From positions 5,456,001 to 5,520,000 of the forward strand of contig NZ_AP022588.1 of assembly GCF_010731735.1 (NCBI RefSeq): a stretch of DNA of 64,000 bases, written 5' to 3'. The stretch's first letter is position 1. Each line of letters starts with the position of its first letter. Positions 58,903 through 64,000 of the stretch are shown one piece after another. Both the position numbers and the translations under genes were made by a program. The notes under the pieces were generated by a model. It was not told the origin of the DNA. It made no database searches and saw nothing but the letters and a program-made list of their open reading frames with translations. The DNA is from Mycolicibacterium sediminis (GTDB lineage: Bacteria; Actinomycetota; Actinomycetes; Mycobacteriales; Mycobacteriaceae).

Positions 58903-58953
58903 CGATTCGTGCACGCGCAGCCGCGGTGAGCGCGGCTGCGCGTGCACGAATCG
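58903..58953. terminator. Strong bidirectional hairpin terminator
   Basis: A perfect 23-bp stem (58903-58925 with 58931-58953) with a 5-base loop GTGAG begins two bases after the stop of the flavin monooxygenase gene and ends five bases before the stop of the convergent L7/L12-like gene. It lacks a T-tract, as many mycobacterial terminators do. Confidence 0.75.
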
Positions 58954-58958
58954 CTGGG

Positions 58959-59225
58959 TCAGAGGCGGTCGACGGCGTCCTTCGCCTCCCTGAGGCCGAT
59001 GCCGGTCTGCTCGCGCAGCAGCTTGATGGCCTCGATCTTCTTGCCTGCGGTGGCCAGCGCACGCACCTCGGCGCTGACCCACCCGTCGTGGAACTCCCCC
59101 ACCGGCGTCGGCACGATGCGTTCGATGCCGGCGTGGGCGAGCGCGCGTTCCAGCGCCACGATCCGCTGCTCGAGTGCGTCGACCCGACGCTGGATGTCGC
59201 CGTCGGAGCCACCGAAGAGTGCCAT
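58959..59225 (-). CDS. Small protein with ribosomal L7/L12 C-terminal-like domain
   Basis: An 88-residue protein: a short coiled-coil-like start (DIQRRVDALEQRIVALERAL), a linker, and a C-terminal segment KKIEAIKLLREQTGIGLREA that matches the helix-helix pattern of the ribosomal L7/L12 C-terminal domain. Such stand-alone domains are frequent in actinobacteria; their role is unknown, and it is not the ribosomal stalk protein itself. The ATG at 59225 has GTGAGG at good distance; ATG 59234 is an alternative. It is divergent from the DNA glycosylase gene with 32 bp between the start codons. Confidence 0.8.
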   Translation of the reverse strand: MALFGGSDGDIQRRVDALEQRIVALERALAHAGIERIVPTPVGEFHDGWVSAEVRALATAGKKIEAIKLLREQTGIGLREAKDAVDRL

Positions 59226-59245
59226 GCCGGACATCCTCACGCATT

Positions 59246-59251
59246 TATCCT
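59246..59251 (+). promoter_or_regulatory. -10 box for a leaderless DNA glycosylase transcript
   Basis: TATCCT (TANNNT) ends six bases before ATG 59258, so transcription should begin at the A of the start codon. No ribosome site or -35 box is visible. Confidence 0.5.
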
Positions 59252-59257
59252 CGTGGC

Positions 59258-59749
59258 ATGACCGAGTCGGCGACGCCGCTGCGCGAGGGACTGCCGCCGG
59301 TGGTTGACGACGCCGCCCGCGTGCTGATACTCGGGTCGTTCCCGAGCGAGCAGTCGCTGGCGCTGCGGCAGTACTACGCGAACCCCCGCAACCAGTTCTG
59401 GGCACTGCTGAGCGCGGCGTTCGGCTTCGACGCCGACGTCCCCTACGACGCACGCATCGCCGCTGCGCGTCACCACGGCGTCGCACTGTGGGACGTCGTG
59501 CACAGCTGCCGCCGGGCCGGCAGCCTGGACGCCAAGATCGACCGACGCAGCATCGTGGCCAACGACGTCGGTGCGCTGCTGGCCACCCATCGGGGCATCG
59601 ACCGGGTGTTCGCGAACGGCGCCGCCGCGGAGCACATGTACGAACGTCACGTCGCCACCCCGGTGACCGCGGTCCGGTTGCCGTCGAGCAGTCCCGCGGC
59701 GACGATGTCGTTCCCCAACAAGCTGATCCGCTGGCGCTCAGTCGTCTGA
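59258..59749 (+). CDS. DNA-deoxyinosine glycosylase (uracil-DNA glycosylase superfamily)
   Basis: A 163-residue member of the UDG superfamily, family 6-like. The active-site loop is LILGSFPSEQSL with QYYANPRNQFWALL following, and the second motif is LPSSSPAATM near the C-terminus. These enzymes remove deaminated bases (hypoxanthine, sometimes uracil) from DNA in base-excision repair. Length is normal. Expression is probably from the leaderless promoter just upstream. It is followed by the mycolyltransferase-like gene after 56 bp, with no functional link evident. Confidence 0.88.
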   Translation: MTESATPLREGLPPVVDDAARVLILGSFPSEQSLALRQYYANPRNQFWALLSAAFGFDADVPYDARIAAARHHGVALWDVVHSCRRAGSLDAKIDRRSIVANDVGALLATHRGIDRVFANGAAAEHMYERHVATPVTAVRLPSSSPAATMSFPNKLIRWRSVV

Positions 59750-59805
59750 CAGCGGGTTCTCAGCGCCGCGGGGTGGTCAAGCGCCGCGACGCGTGGTAGA
59801 CCCGA

Positions 59806-60762
59806 ATGATGACCAGCTTCGTCAAGAAGGTGCTGGGCATCGGCCTGGCGTTCACGGTGATGATCGGTCTGGCGGGCGTCGCCGGAACCGCACCAGCACA
59901 GGCGTTCTCGCGGCCCGGCCTGCCGGTCGAGTATCTCGACGTGCCGTCGCCGTCGATGGGCCGCAACGTCCGGGTGCAATTCCAGGGTGGCGGCCAGCAC
60001 GCCGTCTACCTGCTCGACGGTCTGCGCGCCCAGGACGACTTCAACGGCTGGGACATCAACACCCCGGCCTTCGAGTGGCTGCACGACTCGGGCCTGTCGA
60101 CGGTGATGCCCGTCGGCGGCATGTCCAGCTTCTACGTCGACTGGTACCGGCCCGCCGTCGGCAACGGCACCACCCAGACTTACATGTGGGAGACGTTTCT
60201 GACCAAGGAACTCCCCGCGTGGCTCGCCCAGAACAAGGGCGTCTCGCAGACCGGCAACGCCGCCGTCGGCCTGTCGATGAGCGGCGGCACCGCGCTCAAC
60301 CTCGCCACCTACTACCCCGGTCAATTCCGCTACGCGGCGTCGCTGTCGGGCTTCCTGCACCTGTCGGACGGCTTCTGGCCGTCGCTGGTCGGGCTGGCGA
60401 TGAACGACGCCGGCGGGTTCAAGGCCGACGACATGTGGGGGCCGTCGAGCGACCCGGCGTGGGCGCGCAACGACCCGACCGTCAACGTGGCCAAGCTGGT
60501 CGCCACCGGCGCGCGGATCTGGGTGTACTGCGGCAACGGCACGCCGAGCGACCTGCCGGGCGCCGAAGCCGGTATCCCGCAGCAGTTCTTGGAGAGCTTC
60601 ACGCGCGGGTCGAACGTCGACTTCCAGAATGCGTACGTGGCGGCGGGCGGCACCAACGGCACGTTCAACTTCCCGCCCGACGGCACCCACTCCTGGCCGT
60701 ACTGGGGTCAGCAGCTCCAGCAGATGATCCCCGACATCCAGAGCACGCTCGGGGCGCGCTGA
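59806..60762 (+). CDS. Antigen 85-family mycolyltransferase/esterase
   Basis: A 318-residue secreted alpha/beta hydrolase of the antigen 85 family. The signal peptide ends at PAQA. The mature protein starts FSRPGLPVEYLDVPSPSMG, as in Fbp proteins, with VYLLDGLRAQDDFNGWDI (fibronectin-binding region), nucleophile Ser157 in GLSMSGG and His295 in GTHSWPYW. It would transfer mycolic acids to trehalose or arabinogalactan in the cell wall. This confirms a mycolic-acid-containing host. Whether it corresponds to FbpA, B, C or a further paralogue cannot be decided by eye. Confidence 0.93.
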   Translation: MMTSFVKKVLGIGLAFTVMIGLAGVAGTAPAQAFSRPGLPVEYLDVPSPSMGRNVRVQFQGGGQHAVYLLDGLRAQDDFNGWDINTPAFEWLHDSGLSTVMPVGGMSSFYVDWYRPAVGNGTTQTYMWETFLTKELPAWLAQNKGVSQTGNAAVGLSMSGGTALNLATYYPGQFRYAASLSGFLHLSDGFWPSLVGLAMNDAGGFKADDMWGPSSDPAWARNDPTVNVAKLVATGARIWVYCGNGTPSDLPGAEAGIPQQFLESFTRGSNVDFQNAYVAAGGTNGTFNFPPDGTHSWPYWGQQLQQMIPDIQSTLGAR

Positions 60763-60784
60763 GCCCTCGCACTACGGTGGCGGG

Positions 60785-61210
60785 ATGTCATGCGTGTTCT
60801 GCGCCATCGTCTCCGGCGAGGCGCCCGCGATCAGGGTGTACGAGGACGACGACTATCTGGCGCTGCTGGACATCCGGCCGATCGTGCGCGGGCACACGCT
60901 CGTCGTCCCGAAGCGTCACACCGTCGACCTGACCGACACGCCCGCGTCGACGCTGGCCGACATGGTGCGCATCGGGCAGCGCATCGGCCGGGCCGCGCGG
61001 GCGTCCGAGCTGGCGGCCGACGGCAACAACATCGCGATCAACGACGGCAAGGCCGCCTTTCAGAGCGTGTTCCACATCCACCTGCACGTGGCCCCGCGCA
61101 AGACCGGCGACAAGCTGTCGTTCGCGAAGGGGCTGGTGCTCCGCCGCGATCCCGACCGCGAGACGACGGGGCGCATCCTGCGCGAGGCGTTGGAGCGCCT
61201 TCCGGACTGA
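60785..61210 (+). CDS. HIT-family nucleotide hydrolase (Rv1262c-like)
   Basis: A 141-residue histidine-triad protein. It starts with CVFCAIVSGEAPA and the Cys pair C3/C6, has ILVVP-like RGHTLVVPKRH, and the triad HIHLHVAPR. HIT enzymes hydrolyse nucleoside phosphoramidates and adenylated compounds. It corresponds in position to M. tuberculosis Rv1262c. The ATG at 60785 lies 22 bp after the mycolyltransferase stop. A palindromic repeat follows 30 bp after its stop. Confidence 0.93.
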   Translation: MSCVFCAIVSGEAPAIRVYEDDDYLALLDIRPIVRGHTLVVPKRHTVDLTDTPASTLADMVRIGQRIGRAARASELAADGNNIAINDGKAAFQSVFHIHLHVAPRKTGDKLSFAKGLVLRRDPDRETTGRILREALERLPD

Positions 61211-61240
61211 CGCGCTGCTGCGCGCCGGTCGTGGCCACAC

Positions 61241-61296
61241 CGAACGTGCGGTGGTGGCGGCGAATCGGCCGATTTCCCGCCACGGACGCACGCTCG
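61241..61296. repeat. Palindromic element, copy 3 (variant arms)
   Basis: Arms 61241-61260 and 61277-61296 pair at 16 of 20 positions and begin CGAACGTGCG. They enclose a core containing AATCGGCCGATTT, the same core as the elements at 27210 and 28184. The arms differ from those copies in sequence but pair with each other, and the element again lies 30-40 bp behind a gene (the HIT gene). Confidence 0.7.
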
Positions 61297-61338
61297 ACCG
61301 GGACCCGGCTTCCGGCCAGGCTGGGACAGTCCGCGCCT

Positions 61339-61524
61339 GCCCGCCTCTGAGCGACAAGTCGCGACAATCGGCCAGGGCGGGGCCGGGGAGGCATGGACGG
61401 GCGTCGGCGTCGGTGAGGGCCGAACGTCGGGGGCGAACGTCGGGCGGGCGAACGTCGGGCGGGCGAACGTCGGGGGGCGAACGTCGTGGGGCCAGTTGTC
61501 GCGAGTTGTCGCTCAGAGGCGGGC
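61339..61524. repeat. Inverted repeat enclosing CGAACGTCG tandem repeats
   Basis: Two 35-base arms (61339-61373, beginning GCCCGCCTCTGAGCGACAA, and 61490-61524) pair at 32 positions. Between them, CGAACGTCG occurs five times, starting at 61421, 61434, 61449, 61464 and 61478 (spacing 13-15), in a G-rich strand. The whole 186-bp unit looks like a small non-autonomous element or a large hairpin. Confidence 0.8.
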
Positions 61525-61554
61525 ACTTCGAACGTAGTGGCCGACCACTCCCGC

Positions 61555-61610
61555 CGAGCGTGAATCCGGCGACGGACTTCCCGCGCTGCGCGTCGCCAGA
61601 TTCACACTCG
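61555..61610. terminator. Two-stage hairpin after the cupin gene
   Basis: An outer stem CGAGCGTGAATC (61555-61566) with 61599-61610 pairs at 11 of 12 positions. An inner stem GGCGACG/CGTCGCC (61568-61574, 61591-61597) is perfect. It lies nine bases beyond the stop of the minus-strand cupin gene. Probable terminator. Confidence 0.5.
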
Positions 61611-61618
61611 AGACCGCG

Positions 61619-62074
61619 CTAGAGATCGAGCGGCGCGTTGGCCGAGTCGAGGTGCTCGACGGTGGTGAACACCAGCTCTGTGTCGCCCACGTTCTCGATG
61701 TCGTGCAGCAGGAACTCGCCCTCGGCGAAGTCGAAGTGCCGCGTCTCCCCCGCCGAGTAGGACACGTCGCGGGTCGTACCGTCCGCGGTGTGCTGACGAC
61801 TGGTGCCCGCGACGACCGCGGTCCAGAAGTAGTCGAGCACGTGGCGGTGGGCGTGGAACCGGTCGCCGGGAGCGAGGCGGATCTCCCAGACCCGGACCCG
61901 CTTGTTCTCGCTGAGCAGCCGCGACCCGACGTGCCCGTCGTGCGCGTGCGCGTCGAACTCCGCGCGCAACTCATCAGTCCAGCCCTCGAAGTCGGTGCCG
62001 ACGAGGGTGCCGGCGAGGGGGGCGTCGGTGAGGAATTCGGGCGAGCGAAGCGACGGGGAGGTGTTCTCGGTCAT
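61619..62074 (-). CDS. Cupin-domain protein
   Basis: A 151-residue single-domain cupin. The first motif is APGDRFHAHRHVLDYFW (two or three His metal ligands) and the second lies around GETRHFDFAEGEFLLHDIEN. It probably binds a metal and acts as a small dioxygenase, isomerase or sensor. It is the third gene of an operon with a FAD monooxygenase (gap of nine bases) and an amidohydrolase, an arrangement seen in aromatic or heteroaromatic degradation. Substrate unknown. Confidence 0.85.
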   Translation of the reverse strand: MTENTSPSLRSPEFLTDAPLAGTLVGTDFEGWTDELRAEFDAHAHDGHVGSRLLSENKRVRVWEIRLAPGDRFHAHRHVLDYFWTAVVAGTSRQHTADGTTRDVSYSAGETRHFDFAEGEFLLHDIENVGDTELVFTTVEHLDSANAPLDL

Positions 62075-62083
62075 GCGTATCTC

Positions 62084-63295
62084 CTATTGTCCGGGGCCGT
62101 AGAGGCCGAAACGGTTGTCCGGGTGGCCGGGCACCCAGGTGCAGTCGAACTGCGAACGGGTGCCCATCTCCTTGACGCGGCGCATCAGTCGCTGTCCGAG
62201 TTCGAGTTGGCCGGGCTCCCACTTCGCGAGCGCCTCGGCGATGTCGCCGCTGTCCGACAGCGCGTCGTACAGTGCCCACGCGTTCGCCGCCGCCTTGGCG
62301 GTACCGGCTGCGGCGTGCGGCCGGGCGGCGCTGGCGGCGTCGCCGACGAGTGCGACGCGTCCCATCGCCATCCTGCTCGACACGGCGTCGTAGACGGCCT
62401 GCAGGTACGGCTGTTCGGTGCGCAGCACCACCTCGGCGGCCGCGGGGGCGAGGAGTCGGGTTGCCGCCGAACGCATCTCCTCGACGAACCGGTCCTGGAC
62501 CGCACCGGGGTGCAGCGAGACGCCGGCGAGGAAGCCGCGCTTGTCGGTCATCAGCTCGTCGAGTTCGTGGCCCTCTGGCACGTTGCGGTACCAGACGTAG
62601 TTCAGCAACCGCTCGCCCACCGCCAGGCCGCCGTCGGTCGACGGGATCGGGTAGACGTTGATGTGCGTGTGCGGCGCCATGCTGTAGGTGATCGAGTCGT
62701 GCAGCAGCTCGAACGTCTCCGGCGTCACCTGGCTCTCGGGCACCGTGCCGCGCCACCCGACGTACCCGGAGTACTCGAGCTTGGTGTCCGGCGAGATTCG
62801 ACGCCTGCTCGGCGAGCCGATGCCGTCGGCGAACACCACCAGGTCGGCACGCTCGCGGCGACCCGACGTGAAGCGCACCTCGACGCCGTCGACATCCTCG
62901 TCGAAGCCGGCCGCGTACTCGCCGAGGTGGTAGTCGGCGGTGCCGAAGTCGGCCAGCAGTGCACGGTAGAAGGTGCCCCAGGAGGTGTAGCTCCACGGCG
63001 CGTCCTCGCGGTGGATGATCTCGTTGTGCATTCCGAGGTACTGCACGTAGTGAGTGGACGTGCTGACCTGCTCGGGGTGCTGGTCGCTGCACTCGACGAA
63101 CCACCGCAGCGTGTCCGGCTGCAGCACGATGCCGCCGCCGCGGCCGTCGAGGTTCGTCGGCGTGCGCTCGAAGACCGACACGTCGAAGCCGAGGCGACGC
63201 AGGAGCAGCGCCGCCGTGAGGCCACCGATCGAGCCTCCGATCACCAGCGCGCGATGGCCGCTCCAGTCATGCCGGGTGTTCACGGTCTCAGACAT
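62084..63295 (-). CDS. FAD-dependent monooxygenase (Rv1260-like aromatic hydroxylase)
   Basis: A 403-residue group A flavin hydroxylase. The FAD motif is VIGGSIGGLTAALLLRRLG (GGSIGG in place of GAGIGG), the middle motif VVFADGIGSPSRRR corresponds to DG, and VALVGDAASAARPHA is the GD motif. It resembles 2,6-dihydroxypyridine and salicylate hydroxylases. With the amidohydrolase and cupin it likely hydroxylates a ring compound during catabolism. Rv1260 lies at the corresponding point of the M. tuberculosis map. Its start overlaps the amidohydrolase stop by eight bases. Confidence 0.92.
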   Translation of the reverse strand: MSETVNTRHDWSGHRALVIGGSIGGLTAALLLRRLGFDVSVFERTPTNLDGRGGGIVLQPDTLRWFVECSDQHPEQVSTSTHYVQYLGMHNEIIHREDAPWSYTSWGTFYRALLADFGTADYHLGEYAAGFDEDVDGVEVRFTSGRRERADLVVFADGIGSPSRRRISPDTKLEYSGYVGWRGTVPESQVTPETFELLHDSITYSMAPHTHINVYPIPSTDGGLAVGERLLNYVWYRNVPEGHELDELMTDKRGFLAGVSLHPGAVQDRFVEEMRSAATRLLAPAAAEVVLRTEQPYLQAVYDAVSSRMAMGRVALVGDAASAARPHAAAGTAKAAANAWALYDALSDSGDIAEALAKWEPGQLELGQRLMRRVKEMGTRSQFDCTWVPGHPDNRFGLYGPGQ

Positions 63296-64000
63296 GTCCT
63301 TCTCCTTCGAGCCCGAGGAACGAGCGGGCGTTGTGTTCGAGTACGTCGTCGGTGATGCCCGCGTCGTGCGGGAGGTCGAGCGGGTTGGGCAGGCCCATGT
63401 CGAACGGGTAGTCGCTGCCGCACATCAGGTGCGACGGGTCGGCGTGTGCGCGCAGCAGTTCGAGCGCAGGACCGTCGTGGCTCAGGGTGTCGAACCACAG
63501 GCCCCTGAATCCCTCGCGCGGCGACCGGGTCTCCGCACTTCTGACGTCTGCGCGCTTGTTCCAGCCGTGCTGCCACCGGCCGACCAGCGACGGTGCGCAT
63601 CCGCCGCCGTGCAGCATGCAGATCCGGAGTCCCGGCAGTTCCTCGAGGACGCCACCGAGCACCAGAGATGCTGCGGCCGTGGTGGTCTCGACGGGGTTGC
63701 CGACGAGGTTCACCAGGTAGTACGACGACCACTCCGGCCGCGGCAGCTGCATCGGGTGCACCAGCACCGCGAGGTCGAGTTCCGTGGCGATCCGCAGCAG
63801 GTCGCGCATCGGGGCGACGTCGAAGGACGTGCCGTTCAGCAGCGGCGGCACCGCGATGCCGCGCACCACGCCGGACGACGCGATGGCCTGCATCTGCCTG
63901 CGGGCGGCGTCCGGATCGTGCAGCGACACCAGGCCGAGTCCGAGCAGCCGGCCGTCGCTGTCACTGCACGCCGTGGCCAGTTCGTCGTTGAACGCGCCGA
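63288..64000 (-). CDS. Amidohydrolase, ACMSD-like (5' end outside window)
   Basis: The frame is open to the right edge, so the N-terminus lies beyond the window. The visible 237 residues show FNDELATACSDSDGRLLGL near the edge, AVLVHPMQ (metal His), CMLHGGGCAPSL (His) and MCGSDYPFDMG (metal Asp). These belong to the amidohydrolase-2 family of aminocarboxymuconate-semialdehyde decarboxylase and related ring-cleavage product decarboxylases. It is the first gene seen of the operon with the FAD monooxygenase and cupin and probably decarboxylates or hydrolyses a catabolic intermediate. Confidence 0.9.
   Translation of the reverse strand, partial: GAFNDELATACSDSDGRLLGLGLVSLHDPDAARRQMQAIASSGVVRGIAVPPLLNGTSFDVAPMRDLLRIATELDLAVLVHPMQLPRPEWSSYYLVNLVGNPVETTTAAASLVLGGVLEELPGLRICMLHGGGCAPSLVGRWQHGWNKRADVRSAETRSPREGFRGLWFDTLSHDGPALELLRAHADPSHLMCGSDYPFDMGLPNPLDLPHDAGITDDVLEHNARSFLGLEGEGHV

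Larger units (their letters stand above)
61211..61618. other. Gene-free stretch packed with repeats
   Basis: The only gap of more than 300 bp in the window. It holds a palindromic element (61241-61296), a long inverted repeat enclosing CGAACGTCG tandem repeats (61339-61524) and a hairpin (61555-61610). No open frame has a recognisable protein; the frames present are arginine-rich and contain the repeats. Confidence 0.8.

Noticed and set aside
61421..61490. Possible CRISPR array
   Set aside because: The CGAACGTCG units are only 13-15 bp apart with no unique spacers, and no cas gene is present.
1..64000. Insertion sequences, prophage or tRNA genes
   Set aside because: No transposase, integrase, phage structural gene or tRNA-like cloverleaf was recognised on either strand.

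Overview
The window is GC-rich, gene-dense DNA from a mycobacterium, most likely a Mycolicibacterium-type environmental or fast-growing species. Three things point there. Two blocks keep the gene order of the M. tuberculosis Rv1260-Rv1287 neighbourhood (recalled from knowledge, not searched): the Rrf2 regulator and cysDN at the left end, then oppBCDA, a GMC oxidoreductase, the Rv1277/Rv1278 nuclease-ATPase pair, a SixA-like phosphatase, lprB/lprC and the Rv1273c/Rv1272c ABC pair. Rv1264-, Rv1262c- and Rv1260-like genes follow further right. There is also an antigen 85-type mycolyltransferase, and several start codons sit directly behind a TANNNT -10 box, as in leaderless mycobacterial genes. 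Layout, left to right. 0-8.3 kb: the end of a sensor kinase, an Rrf2 regulator, a nitrilase-family amidase, a flavin-binding/isochorismatase pair, and a translationally coupled sulfate-activation operon (cysD, cysN-cysC fusion, cysQ) with a sigma-A-like promoter. 8.3-14.5 kb: a cytochrome P450 operon carrying its own ferredoxin, ferredoxin reductase and alcohol dehydrogenase, next to a FUSC-type exporter. 14.6-23.2 kb: the tcrXY two-component system upstream of two GT39/YkcB-like membrane glycosyltransferases and a GT2-GtrA fusion, with small secreted proteins nearby. M. tuberculosis has only canA between cysD and oppB, so about 15 kb here is accessory. 23.4-30 kb: the oligopeptide importer oppBCDA, interrupted between oppD and oppA by a reversed DUF559 (Vsr-like) gene bracketed by two copies of a palindromic element. 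30-43.7 kb: conserved genes for hydrolysis, redox, DNA repair, lipoproteins and a heterodimeric ABC exporter. 43.7-52.5 kb: a molybdopterin oxidoreductase, an AIM24 protein plus acyl-CoA ligase, a copper chaperone and copper P-type ATPase behind a CsoR-like operator, and a GIY-YIG protein. 52.6-59 kb: an Rv1264-like pH-sensing adenylyl cyclase directly behind a GAF-domain regulator, beside butanediol/acetoin-type dehydrogenases and a flavin monooxygenase. 59-64 kb: a DNA glycosylase, the mycolyltransferase, a HIT protein, a 400-bp gene-free stretch full of repeats, and an operon of cupin, FAD monooxygenase and amidohydrolase genes that runs off the right end. The points most worth a second look are: (1) a palindromic repeat family with a constant CGGCCG core and changing arms, two copies of which bracket the DUF559 gene inside opp; (2) a 186-bp inverted-repeat structure enclosing CGAACGTCG tandem repeats at 61.34-61.52 kb; (3) the tcrXY-glycosyltransferase operon with a phased CTCACA site beside tcrX and a truncated gene start at its far end; (4) the coupling of an adenylyl cyclase to a GAF regulator; (5) a pair of tiny secreted proteins sharing a C-terminal signature. 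No tRNA, rRNA, CRISPR array, transposase or phage gene was seen.
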